Shown: positions 44,407-52,881, numbered from the stretch's first letter. The stretch: 64,000 bases of DNA from Promethearchaeota archaeon (GCA_019058365.1 JAHPZE010000022.1:1-64000), one strand, 5' to 3'. Numbers and translations are program-made. The notes: a model not told the origin generated them from the sequence alone.

Positions 44407-44408
44407 TT

Positions 44409-44419
44409 CTTTCTTTTTT
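44409..44419 (+). terminator. T-rich terminator of the giant gene
   Basis: A run of 9 T in 11 bases begins two bases after the giant gene's stop codon. Archaeal transcription commonly ends at such T-tracts. It sits in the 17-base gap before the stop of the converging LRR gene. Confidence 0.5.
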
Positions 44420-44423
44420 ATTC

Positions 44424-46046
44424 TTATCCATATTTACTTGTGTGAACCGTCCATTTGCCAAACTTTGTTTTTAGCCACTCAATTTCGGATTCACTAATTT
44501 CTGTTCCTTCTATATAAAGGCTTTGTAGAGATTTAAGGTTAATAGTTGTTGGCGGTAAACTTCGTATAGGATTATCACTAATGGAAATTATTTCCAGCTT
44601 ATCTAATTCTCCAATACAAGGAGGTAATTCTGAAATATTATTATTTCGAATTCTTAAATCTTTCAATGTTTTTAGTTTACATATTGATTCAGGCAATCTT
44701 TCTATTTGATTTTCTCCACATTCGAGATTTACTAGTGAAGTCAATTTACCAATAGAAGAAGGAAGTGTTGATATTTTATTACTGTCTACATCAAGCCATG
44801 TAAGAGTTTTAAGATCTCCTATTGATATAGGTATTTCTTCTAGAAGGTTTTTACTTAGAGTGAGAGTTTGTATCGATTTAAGGTTCCCAATAGAATCCGG
44901 AAGTTGCTTTATCTGATTATTATAAAGGTCTGCATATCTGAGAGAATTTAAATTCCCAAAAGATTTTGGAAGAGTCATTAATTTATTATCGCGTAAATCT
45001 AGTCTCTTTAAAGAAAGAAGATTTCCGAATGATTCTGGTAAAGTTTCAAGTTCATTATCAAATAAATTTAAGTTTTCTAATCTTTTCAAATTCCCAAATG
45101 ATTCAGGTAATTTTATTAGTTTATTGTTGCTAAGATTTAACTTTTTTAGAGAAGTCAATTTTCCAAACGATTCAGGAAGCATCCTTAATTGATTCGAAGA
45201 AATTCTTAATTCTTCTAATGATTTAAGATTTCCAAATGATTCAGGTAATTTTTCCAAATTTACAAATATCCTAAGTTTTTTTACAGATTTCAATTCCCCA
45301 ATCCAATCGGGAAGACTTTTCAATTGGTCGCTTGAAATACGTAATATAACTAAGTTTTTCAAGTTTTTTATTATTTCAGGTAATTCTTCTATATAACACC
45401 TTGCAAGATTAAGTTCCTTCACTATTCCTTCTTCCAATAGAAAGCTCTGATCATAGCGAGAGTCTTTCGAATCTAAATAGAATTCTTTTTCTGTTAATCT
45501 TTCTAGTTCCTTTATAGCGTTCTCTTCTTCTACTAATTTGAACAGGCTATATTTTTCTTCTCCTGTTATCAACTTCATATATTTTTCTTGGAGCAAGAAT
45601 TTTTGGACGTTCTTCGTCCCGTTAAAGAATCGAGAAATTATTTCTTCTTTAAATCTTTGTTTTGCTTTTAAATCTCCGACTTCAGTCAGTCTTTTTAATA
45701 AGGGGAATGAAAGGTTGCTGTGAAGGAGTCGGGTATCATAATTATGTTCTGCCCATGCTTGAATATTTGAGCAATGAACCAAGAATCTCACATGAGGTGG
45801 AATATCTATTACTTCCACTTCAAAATTATCCTCATACATATGGTAAGGAGCATTAGCCACTTCATCTACAGACAATTCTGTTAATTCATCAATAGAATCA
45901 ATTTGTTGAAGCTCTTTTAATCTGTCAGCTTGTCTATTTAGTAAAATGATTGAGCAATGTTCGAACAATTCTCCATTTACATAAAGATTTGTCTTCTCAT
46001 CTTCAAGTTTCAAAGTAATAAATTCATTTATTTTATATTCAACCAT
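44424..46046 (-). CDS. Leucine-rich-repeat protein with Lokiarchaeal-type N-terminal domain
   Basis: 540 residues. The N-terminal ~190 residues include HCSNIQAWAEHNYDTRLLHS and PLLKRLTEVGD, which I recognise from numerous Lokiarchaeal LRR proteins, where this domain precedes the repeats. Residues ~207-525 hold about 14 LRRs of 23 residues with the consensus LxxLxLxxNxLxxLPxSFGNLxS, the class seen in intracellular Ras-group and plant PIRL proteins. One repeat (near residue 250) is shorter by a residue. There is no signal peptide or membrane helix, so it is probably a cytoplasmic protein-protein interaction scaffold. In Asgard archaea such LRRs are suspected partners of small GTPases, but no GTPase is in this window. 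The gene converges on the giant gene with 17 bases between. No Shine-Dalgarno is seen before the ATG. Confidence 0.9.
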   Translation of the reverse strand: MVEYKINEFITLKLEDEKTNLYVNGELFEHCSIILLNRQADRLKELQQIDSIDELTELSVDEVANAPYHMYEDNFEVEVIDIPPHVRFLVHCSNIQAWAEHNYDTRLLHSNLSFPLLKRLTEVGDLKAKQRFKEEIISRFFNGTKNVQKFLLQEKYMKLITGEEKYSLFKLVEEENAIKELERLTEKEFYLDSKDSRYDQSFLLEEGIVKELNLARCYIEELPEIIKNLKNLVILRISSDQLKSLPDWIGELKSVKKLRIFVNLEKLPESFGNLKSLEELRISSNQLRMLPESFGKLTSLKKLNLSNNKLIKLPESFGNLKRLENLNLFDNELETLPESFGNLLSLKRLDLRDNKLMTLPKSFGNLNSLRYADLYNNQIKQLPDSIGNLKSIQTLTLSKNLLEEIPISIGDLKTLTWLDVDSNKISTLPSSIGKLTSLVNLECGENQIERLPESICKLKTLKDLRIRNNNISELPPCIGELDKLEIISISDNPIRSLPPTTINLKSLQSLYIEGTEISESEIEWLKTKFGKWTVHTSKYG

Positions 46047-46181
46047 CTGAATAAAACATATTTTCTTTTTATTTCAAGTTAAATAGTTTATTTTTAAATA
46101 TGAAGGGAAAATGTGAGTTATTTAATAGAATAAAAGAAAGCAAAAATATTTAAATTTTAAGAGATAGTTTAATTTCTGACT

Positions 46182-46340
46182 TTAAAAGTTATCATCACAT
46201 ACCTTTCTTTTTGAATCTGGGTTAATATTTTCATAGTATAGATTGTAACCCTCTTGATTCTTGAAATAAGGCATAAGAGCTAGGAACTTATAAAATTCTA
46301 TATTTTTTGTAATAAAAGATTCCAAAAATACTTTTCTAAA
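46182..46340 (-). pseudogene. 52-codon protein-like frame without a proper start
   Basis: Reading leftward from just after a stop codon gives 52 codons ending TAA at 46182-46184, with a natural-looking amino-acid mix (for example EFYKFLALMPYFKNQEGY). The only ATG leaves 30 residues; a TTG would give 47. It may be the tail of a decayed gene or a small gene using TTG. No family recognised. Confidence 0.25.
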
Positions 46341-46563
46341 TTAAAAAATCTGTAGTTATATTAATTATAGGTATAAAATTTTACACTTTTAACAATGACA
46401 AAAGCAGAAATTATTGAACTTTTTTCATTTTAATTTATTTTAATGAAAAAGAGATTGACTATTTTGTAAAAAGATTTAATATATATATTGAAATTAATAA
46501 AAAGTTTCACAAAATCTATAGTTAAAACAAAAGATCCCTTGCAATTCACTTTTGAAAGTAATT

Positions 46564-46572
46564 AAAAAAAAA
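46564..46572 (-). terminator. T9 terminator after the kinase operon
   Basis: Nine A on the plus strand, i.e. a T9 run on the minus strand, starts two bases beyond the kinase stop codon. It is the likely transcription end of the three-gene operon. Confidence 0.5.
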
Positions 46573-46574
46573 TA

Positions 46575-48032
46575 TTATAAATCTTTAGTTACTCGCTTTT
46601 TATCATACATTTCAAGTAGAGCTGGCATGAAAATTCTACTTAACTTTTTATAAACTTTTAAATTTTCTTTCTGTGGAACCTTAGTATCAAAAAATCTAAC
46701 CATATTTTCAATAGCTTTTTCAAAATTAGAAAATCTTTTGCATCCATAAAATCCTAAGATTGCTGCTCCTAAAGCGGCTCCATCTTTTTCTTCTGGAATT
46801 AAAATTGTTTTATTTGTAATATCAGCAAAAATTTGAGCCCAAAAAGAACTGTTCATCCCGCCTCCATCAACTCTAATTTCACCTAATTTATAGCGAGCCA
46901 TTCCTTCTAAGATATTTATGTACATTTGAGCACTTAAAGCAGCACATTCCATTATTGCTCGAATCATATGACCTCGAGTATGATTCCAACTTAATCCATG
47001 AATTGTTCCTTTTCTAAACATCTGTAATGGAAGAAATAGAACTCCTTCACTCCCGGGTGTAATAAGTTGCGCTTCAGTAGTTAGAACTTCATAAACGTTA
47101 AGATTTTTTTCTTCACACTCTTTAATTTGCATTTGTGAAAAATTATCTTTAAACCATTTCAAAACACTACCTGTTCCTGGTACCGCACCCTCAATCATCC
47201 ATTTTCCTTTAATAACATGCGGTAGCGAAAAAATAGGAAAATCTCCAGCTGGGGGGATTGGCTCGTCTACAATATAATCAACAAAGGTACCTGTACCTGT
47301 TGTTATTTTTGCCTGTCCCTTTTTTATCACACCTAAACCTAAAGCAGCACACTGTTGATCCGCTCCGCCTTGAACAACTGGAATATTTTTTTTTAGTCCT
47401 AATGCTTCTGCCGCATCGGAAGTTAATTCACCAATAATATCACCTGGAGTATGTATTTCCGGCCAAAGATTCAATGGTATCTCTGCTTGTCTAGACAACT
47501 CTTCATCCCAATTTAGGGTTTTCATATTAAGTATTCCCCAAATTCCGTTTGTAGGATCTGTGACATGTCGATTGCATAATTTAAAATTTATATAAGAATC
47601 TGGTGTGATAATTTTATATGCTTTATTAAACAGTTCTGGTTTATTATTTTTAAGCCATAACAATTTAGCGATTAATCTCCTTAATCCACCTTCTTCTAAC
47701 ATTGCCCGACCACTACTAAGTTCTCTTTCATCTAACCAAGTTAACGCGGGGTGTAGAATATTACCATTTTGATCAATAATTGTTGTAGTAGATCGGAAGA
47801 ATGAACTTGATATTCCAATTATATTATCAGGATTAATACGTTTTATAGCATTATTACATGTATTTTTAATTGCATTCCACCACATAATAGGATCATGTTC
47901 TGAGATACCTGCTGGTTGTTTAACAAGAGGATACTCTTCATAGGCTTTAGCAATTTCTTTACCGTTTATGTCAAAAAATATTGTTCTTGCCCCTGTAGTT
48001 CCAACATCAAATACACACATCAAATCGCTCAT
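46575..48032 (-). CDS. FGGY-family carbohydrate kinase
   Basis: 485 residues, the usual length for the family. It transfers phosphate from ATP to a sugar or polyol. Visible motifs: phosphate-binding DVGTTGAR (9-16), SEHDPIMWW (44-52), TDPTNGIWG (158-166), the catalytic-base region GGADQQ with Asp225, the ITTGTGT loop (243-249) and adenosine-binding DGGGMNSSFW near 400. EHDPxxWW and the TDPTN block are nearer to xylulokinase-like members, while DQQCAA recalls glycerol kinase; substrate specificity in this family cannot be read from sequence by eye. It is the last gene of a minus-strand unit behind the Fe-S protein (52-base gap) and the FAD oxidoreductase. The company suggests phosphorylation of the substrate or product of that redox pair. 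Confidence 0.85.
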   Translation of the reverse strand: MSDLMCVFDVGTTGARTIFFDINGKEIAKAYEEYPLVKQPAGISEHDPIMWWNAIKNTCNNAIKRINPDNIIGISSSFFRSTTTIIDQNGNILHPALTWLDERELSSGRAMLEEGGLRRLIAKLLWLKNNKPELFNKAYKIITPDSYINFKLCNRHVTDPTNGIWGILNMKTLNWDEELSRQAEIPLNLWPEIHTPGDIIGELTSDAAEALGLKKNIPVVQGGADQQCAALGLGVIKKGQAKITTGTGTFVDYIVDEPIPPAGDFPIFSLPHVIKGKWMIEGAVPGTGSVLKWFKDNFSQMQIKECEEKNLNVYEVLTTEAQLITPGSEGVLFLPLQMFRKGTIHGLSWNHTRGHMIRAIMECAALSAQMYINILEGMARYKLGEIRVDGGGMNSSFWAQIFADITNKTILIPEEKDGAALGAAILGFYGCKRFSNFEKAIENMVRFFDTKVPQKENLKVYKKLSRIFMPALLEMYDKKRVTKDL

Positions 48033-48084
48033 ATAATCACATCTCTTTTTCTCATTTAATTAAATTTAAAATTTAAAAATTTAT

Positions 48085-49359
48085 TTAGATTACTTTTATT
48101 ATTAATTCAGATATATCTAGTATTTTATATTTTTCTTTTTCAGTTTCTTCAATTCCATATGCTAATCCTAGTTCACAAAGAGGACAAGCAGAAATGAAGA
48201 TCTTTACTCCTGTTTCCTTTAATTCACTAATTCTATTCCGGGCTTCCCTAACTGCTAAATCTTTATCTGCCCAGTGAGCGGTACCACTCCAACCGCAACA
48301 ATGTACATATTCTTTGTTATAAATTGGTTCAATCACTTCTAAATCTGGAATCTTGTTAAGAATTTCTCGAATAGATTCAATATCATTTAGATTTCTTGCA
48401 ATTAAACAAGGATCATGAACTGTAATTTTTTTATAATCTTTAGGAATGTTATTTGTAAGATGCAATTTTCCATCATTTATTAATTTCTTAAAATATTGAG
48501 TAGTATGTAGGATTTTTCTTTCAAGCTTGATTCCCGCCTTTTCATACCTATTAGTTAGAGTTAAAACACAACCAGGACAGTCTGATATAACGATGTTAGC
48601 ACCAGTTGATTCAATAAGTACTTTATTTTTCTCAGCAAATTCTTTAGCTGTTTTCAAATCCCTTATATTAAATGCTGGACCTCCACAGCATACTTTTTTA
48701 TCAAGATTGGTTGAAAATTTGATACCCGCTTTTTTTAAAATTTGAATATTCGCTTTTATTACTTCAGGAAATTTCATTGATTCGCATCCTATATAGTAGA
48801 AAACTTCATCATTGCCATCAGTTTCTATATTTTCTATTCCTTTTTCTTTATAAGTTTCATATATATTGTATTCTTCTATAGTATTAGTCTTGTTCAACTT
48901 ATCAATCTGCTGTTTACAGTAATCTGGCATCATTCCTTTATCATTTAAATCATCTCTGACAGTTTCTAAAAGTGATACGACAGAAAATTCAAAAGGGCAC
49001 CAAACCTTACAGTTTTCCTCATTTGTGCATTTGTACATCAAATCGATAAAAGCCTTATTTTCTTTTTTCATTGGATCTATCTTACCTGTTGTTAAATAAT
49101 ATCCAATTCTAGCTTTATAAGCAGGACTCATTGTTTCGGTTAGTGATGCTTGTAGAGTTCCACAATCAAACCTACACATATTTGGACAAAGCATGCATTT
49201 AATTAAATTCTCTACATCAGCTTTATATTCTCCTTCTGGAAAAAAATTAGCCTTTTTTTGCCTAAAGTTTTTCATTATCAATGATCTTGTTACTCTATCA
49301 GCGTTTTGAATAAGCGGTAAAATCCAACTGTACTTGTTTAATGTTTCTTCGACACCCAT
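48085..49359 (-). CDS. Iron-sulfur oxidoreductase with two CCG domains (GlpC/HdrD/GlcF-like)
   Basis: 424 residues. Cys55, 58, 62 and 66 and Cys111, 117 and 121 form two ferredoxin-type cluster sites; one is irregular (CxxCxxxCxxxC with extra spacing). Two cysteine-rich CCG domains follow: Cys192, CCG 224-226 and CPGC 261-264; then Cys318, CCG 354-356 and CPLC 392-395. This is the layout of GlpC, GlcF, LutA and HdrD, which take electrons from a flavoprotein and pass them to a quinone, thiol or other carrier. The start codon abuts the stop of the upstream FAD gene and has a perfect GGAGGTGA Shine-Dalgarno. No membrane helices are seen, so the protein is likely soluble or peripheral and paired with the FAD protein. 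Confidence 0.88.
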   Translation of the reverse strand: MGVEETLNKYSWILPLIQNADRVTRSLIMKNFRQKKANFFPEGEYKADVENLIKCMLCPNMCRFDCGTLQASLTETMSPAYKARIGYYLTTGKIDPMKKENKAFIDLMYKCTNEENCKVWCPFEFSVVSLLETVRDDLNDKGMMPDYCKQQIDKLNKTNTIEEYNIYETYKEKGIENIETDGNDEVFYYIGCESMKFPEVIKANIQILKKAGIKFSTNLDKKVCCGGPAFNIRDLKTAKEFAEKNKVLIESTGANIVISDCPGCVLTLTNRYEKAGIKLERKILHTTQYFKKLINDGKLHLTNNIPKDYKKITVHDPCLIARNLNDIESIREILNKIPDLEVIEPIYNKEYVHCCGWSGTAHWADKDLAVREARNRISELKETGVKIFISACPLCELGLAYGIEETEKEKYKILDISELIIKVI

Positions 49360-50838
49360 TTATTTTTCACCTCCTTTCCAGATATCTACATAAACTTTCC
49401 CAGGATTAAGAATATCATTTGGATCAAGCAATTTTTTGATTCTTCTTAATGTATTCATAGATCTGCCCAATTCAGTTTCCATCCAATGAGCTCTATTAAT
49501 TCCTATTCCATGATGATGAGCAATTGAGCCATTAGCATCTATTACTGCCTTAATTATTGTATCCCAACATTTTTGGTAATATTCCAAATCTGTTTGTCCT
49601 TTTCCGGGGGCTCCACCAAAAGTGAAATAAATTCCTACACCATTTGGATAAAAATGTGAGACATGAGCAGTAATCATTATAACACCCTGCAATTTCTTCA
49701 TTGATTCCAAAACAGAATAATAAACTCTTGATGCATCTTCCCATAGAGATGCAACTTCAATAGTATCAAATACTATTTTGTACGGAGGCATTGCTGAAGT
49801 TTCTGTTACTCTAAATCTAGTCTCAAACCAATGTTCTACTGGATGCACTCCACAGTCTACGCCTGAATTTTTCTCAGATTTTTCTTTAGTGATCAATTCT
49901 TCTAATTCAACTAGCTTTGAATTACCTTCGCAGACAAAAACAACCATTACTTTATCTTTCGCTTTCTCAATATCTGGAAAATGCCTTGAAGTCTCAAAAG
50001 AGTCATATATTCTAATCACTGCTGGATAAATCTGCTCTCTTAAGATTTGTCTAACTGCCTTAAATGAGTCTTCGATTGAAGGAAATGCATATGATATTAA
50101 AGTTCTTTTAGCGGGATAAGGCCAAATTTTTAGTGTTGCTTTAGTGACAATTCCGAGAGTACCCCCTCCTCCTATAAATAATTTATCAAGTTGAGGCCCT
50201 GTTGAAGCTCTTGGAATGGTTTTAAAATTAATAATTTCACCTTGAGGTAATACCGCTTCCATCCCTAATAAAATATCCTCAATTTTCCCATATTTAGTGC
50301 TAAATTGTCCTGCGGCTCTGTGGGCAATCCATCCACCTAAAGAAGATATGTAAAGGGATTGTGGTATATGTCCAGTAGTATATCCTTTAGAGTTTAAATG
50401 ACGTTCTAAATTCATTCCATTTATACCAGTCTGAGCTGTAACTGTTAAATTTTTGTCATTAATTTCAAGAACTTTATTAAATTTTTTCATATCAATAATA
50501 ATTCCCCCCTGAACGGGTATTGCTCCACCAACAACTCCAGATCCTTCACCATAAGGTATAACTGGAACTTTCTCTTGATTTGCAAACTTTAAAATGTTGG
50601 AAATTTGTTCTACATTTTCCGGCCATGTAACAAAATCTGGTAATCCAGCTATTTGACCCTGAAGTGTCCAATTGAACCCTATAAGCGATGTGTCCTTTGT
50701 ATACGCTAAAATATCAATGTCTTTTGTTGAAACATTATTATCGCCTACAATTTCTTTTAATTTCGATTCTATCTTCTGTTTATCTTTAATTTCACAGCGA
50801 TTTTCTTTATAAATTAATTCAAAGTCTTTAAAGTCCAT
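49360..50838 (-). CDS. FAD-linked oxidoreductase, alkyl-DHAP synthase/GlcD-like (VAO family)
   Basis: 492 residues. The FAD-binding part has VTWPENVEQI (70-79), the PYGEGSG turn (95-101), the SSLGGWIAHRAAGQ stretch (~168-181) and GGGGTLGIVTKA (~218-229), typical of the VAO/PCMH fold. The cap and C-terminus have SHFYPNGVGIYF and NGSIAHHHGIG with a triple His at 441-443, then LDPNDILNPGK. The HHH block and the SHxY...IYF block resemble alkyldihydroxyacetonephosphate synthase more than ordinary glycolate oxidase; the NPGK ending is GlcD-like. No signal peptide. It is the first gene of the operon with the CCG protein and FGGY kinase, an arrangement fitting a dehydrogenase that feeds electrons to the Fe-S subunit. 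A role in ether-lipid synthesis is possible from similarity but less likely with an Fe-S partner. Confidence 0.85.
   Translation of the reverse strand: MDFKDFELIYKENRCEIKDKQKIESKLKEIVGDNNVSTKDIDILAYTKDTSLIGFNWTLQGQIAGLPDFVTWPENVEQISNILKFANQEKVPVIPYGEGSGVVGGAIPVQGGIIIDMKKFNKVLEINDKNLTVTAQTGINGMNLERHLNSKGYTTGHIPQSLYISSLGGWIAHRAAGQFSTKYGKIEDILLGMEAVLPQGEIINFKTIPRASTGPQLDKLFIGGGGTLGIVTKATLKIWPYPAKRTLISYAFPSIEDSFKAVRQILREQIYPAVIRIYDSFETSRHFPDIEKAKDKVMVVFVCEGNSKLVELEELITKEKSEKNSGVDCGVHPVEHWFETRFRVTETSAMPPYKIVFDTIEVASLWEDASRVYYSVLESMKKLQGVIMITAHVSHFYPNGVGIYFTFGGAPGKGQTDLEYYQKCWDTIIKAVIDANGSIAHHHGIGINRAHWMETELGRSMNTLRRIKKLLDPNDILNPGKVYVDIWKGGEK
49367..49374 (-). promoter_or_regulatory. Strong Shine-Dalgarno site fixing the start of the CCG protein
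   Basis: On the minus strand GGAGGTGA lies 7 bases before the ATG at 49357-49359, within the last codons of the FAD gene. It is a full match to the archaeal 16S anti-SD and the strongest in the window. It suggests robust independent initiation in an otherwise coupled pair. Confidence 0.8.
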
Positions 50839-51461
50839 AAGTACCAGTAGGTTTTTTTATTAACTTATTAAAATGATTACGATTAATTTATAATTTTAGT
50901 CAATATATTGATAAATAATAAATTCCTTAAAAGAGAGACGGAATAAGATAATCTGATTTAATAAATTGTTTCTCCTGTAATCTTATTCACTTTTAAATGC
51001 CTAAATTTTGCTTTTTTTCTAATAGGCTCTCTGCTAGCTGAAATTATTTAATAAATTTTCTGTGGTAAAAGATACTTTGCTGATTATTTTATCATTTCCT
51101 TCGTTTCTATAGAATTAAATAGTTTTAAGTTTTCAATTGAATAAAATAATTAGCTCATTAAATCATATTTGTATCAACAGAAAAATCAAGAAATTCTAAC
51201 TTTCTATAAATTCGAGATATTGTATTTTTTTAAAAAATCAAAATCCTTTAGGTTATCAACGGAATTATTTCTCTTAAAACAAGTAAAACAAATATATATA
51301 CAACTAAATTTAATTTGTTCATAGACTTTCCTTAAATTTTATTATATCTAATTGTCGCGAATTCCATAAATTAAATATAAAAAGTAAAAAACCTTCTAAA
51401 TCTCATAACTAGATTCTGTTGCATTCATTAAAAAACAAAAATTATACATAAAAAAGAAATA
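50839..51461. other. Divergent intergenic region between the FAD operon and glmM
   Basis: About 620 bases of very AT-rich DNA with outward-facing genes on both sides, so it must hold promoters for both. On the minus side a TTATAAAT-like box lies about 45-60 bases upstream of 50838. On the plus side AAATATAAAAAG near 51374 is a candidate. A 24-codon hydrophobic minus-strand frame near 51250-51325 is too weak to call. No RNA gene recognised. Confidence 0.4.
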
Positions 51462-52880
51462 ATGCCAAATTCAATCTTTGGAACATCGGGTATTAGGAGG
51501 GTATTTAAAAACTATTCTGAATCAGATCTTATGTTCACTCCTGTCATGAGTCTTGAAGTTGGTTTAGCATTGGGCACTTATTTAAAAGGTGGTATTGTAG
51601 TTATTGGAAAAGATATTCGTATTTCCGCTCTACCAATAGAATATGCCTTAATTTCTGGACTTGTTAGTTGTGGATGCAATGTTAAAACATTAGGAATCGT
51701 TACTACACCTACTCTTGCAGCATCATTGCACTCTTTAGATGCAGATGCTGGTGTTGCTATTACCGCTTCGCATAATACTCCAGAATATATTGGATTGAAA
51801 TTATGGAATCAGTCGGGTGTAGGATTTTCACCAGAACAAGAAGAAGAGATATCACGTATTTATGATGAAAAGGATTTTATTAAAATTGAATATGACCAAA
51901 TAGGGAAAGTAACAGAAATTAATGATATAAATGATATTCATATTTCAAATGTAACAGATCGAATTAAATTTGATGGACGTGAATTAAATGTCATTGTTGA
52001 TCCAGGTAATGGTTCTGCCTGTGATATTGTACCCAAGCTTCTCTCAACTTATAATGTTAATATTATGACTATAAATAGTCAAATGGATGGAAAATTCCCA
52101 GGACGTCATTCAGAACCAAGTAAAGAAAACTTAATTCAAATTTCTAAGTTTTTAAAAATCTCCCAGCAAAAAGATATTGGTATTGCTCTTGATGGAGATG
52201 CTGATAGAGTTATTTTTTTAGACGAAATTGGTGAGATTATTGATCCAATTCGATTATTGGCCTTGATGGCAAAAAATTGTATTAAAGAGAATACATTATC
52301 TAAAAATGAAATGAAAGTTGTTACTCCAATTAATTCATCAAGCTTAATAGAAGATGTTTTACATCCTCTTGGTTGTGAAGTTATAAGAACTGAAGTTGGA
52401 GATATTAAGGTAGCACTTGCTTTACAAAAATATGGAGGTTTCTTAGGAGGTGAGACCTCAGGTACATATATTTGGCCCAAATTTCATTATGGTCCAGATT
52501 CAATTGTAACAATTGCCACCATTCTCCAAATGATAACAAAATCTAAGAAAAGCTTGATAGAATTATTAAAAAATATTCCAAAATACCCATACTATGCAGA
52601 GAGATTTAAATTATTAGAAGATATTCCATTTACCGAAGAAATTCATCAAAATATTATAAATATAATGAAAGTTTGTTTTGACAATTTAGGAAAAGAAAAG
52701 GTGAGTATCAATAGAATGGATGGATGTAGATTCGATTTTGAAGATGGGTGGCTTTTGATTAGACGATCTGGAACAAGTCCGTTTCTAAGGATATCAGGTG
52801 AATCTACAATAGATATAAATCATTCAATAGAATTAAATAATATTGCAATGAAAAAAATGCAAGAATTGAATTTAATTTGA
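51462..52880 (+). CDS. glmM: Phosphoglucosamine mutase / phosphohexomutase
   Basis: 472 residues, normal for the alpha-D-phosphohexomutase family. It should interconvert glucosamine-6-phosphate and glucosamine-1-phosphate (or mannose or glucose phosphates). N-terminal FGTSGIRR (6-13) is canonical; the catalytic loop is TASHNT (101-106) with phospho-Ser103, where Pro is usual instead of the last Thr; the metal loop DGDADR (244-249) and the sugar loop GETSG (330-334) are intact; the phosphate loop is RRSGTSP (434-440), with Ser in place of the common Glu. The hexosamine neighbours favour the GlmM assignment over phosphomannomutase. No Shine-Dalgarno is seen, but the start is fixed by the conserved N-terminal motif. 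A T9 tract follows the stop. Confidence 0.85.
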   Translation: MPNSIFGTSGIRRVFKNYSESDLMFTPVMSLEVGLALGTYLKGGIVVIGKDIRISALPIEYALISGLVSCGCNVKTLGIVTTPTLAASLHSLDADAGVAITASHNTPEYIGLKLWNQSGVGFSPEQEEEISRIYDEKDFIKIEYDQIGKVTEINDINDIHISNVTDRIKFDGRELNVIVDPGNGSACDIVPKLLSTYNVNIMTINSQMDGKFPGRHSEPSKENLIQISKFLKISQQKDIGIALDGDADRVIFLDEIGEIIDPIRLLALMAKNCIKENTLSKNEMKVVTPINSSSLIEDVLHPLGCEVIRTEVGDIKVALALQKYGGFLGGETSGTYIWPKFHYGPDSIVTIATILQMITKSKKSLIELLKNIPKYPYYAERFKLLEDIPFTEEIHQNIINIMKVCFDNLGKEKVSINRMDGCRFDFEDGWLLIRRSGTSPFLRISGESTIDINHSIELNNIAMKKMQELNLI

Positions 52881-52881
52881 A

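Larger units (their letters stand above)
46047..46574. other. Intergenic stretch with possible gene remnant
   Basis: About 530 AT-rich bases between the LRR start and the kinase stop. It would hold the LRR promoter at its left end. Minus-strand frame 46182-46340 looks protein-like (listed separately). The rest shows no ORF, RNA-like fold or repeat that I can support. Confidence 0.5.

Noticed and set aside
1370..44400. Many short ORFs (60-90 codons) in other frames on both strands inside the giant gene
   Set aside because: They are shadows of the long coding frame, with unnatural compositions and no start signals.
37150..44403. Intein or Hint autoprocessing domain, or a known nuclease or ADP-ribosylating toxin in the C-terminus
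   Set aside because: No intein block A/G motifs, HNH, or other catalytic signature that I could recognise.
760..44406. The giant frame as an assembly artefact or a chain of fused genes
   Set aside because: Module types and composition change gradually, no internal promoter or start cluster is evident, and no stop occurs in over 43 kb of AT-rich DNA. A misassembly would be expected to break the frame.
46047..46574. tRNA or other structured RNA gene
   Set aside because: No cloverleaf arms, T-loop motif or GC-rich stem was found here or in the other intergenic stretches.
49360..50838. Firm naming of the flavoprotein as alkyl-DHAP synthase
   Set aside because: The His block fits, but the Fe-S partner gene and the NPGK ending point equally to a GlcD-type dehydrogenase.
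51250..51325. 24-codon hydrophobic minus-strand ORF
   Set aside because: Too short, no Shine-Dalgarno, and the AT-rich context makes such frames common.
52136..52480. 114-codon minus-strand ORF within glmM
   Set aside because: It lies opposite the conserved mutase motifs and has no recognisable features.
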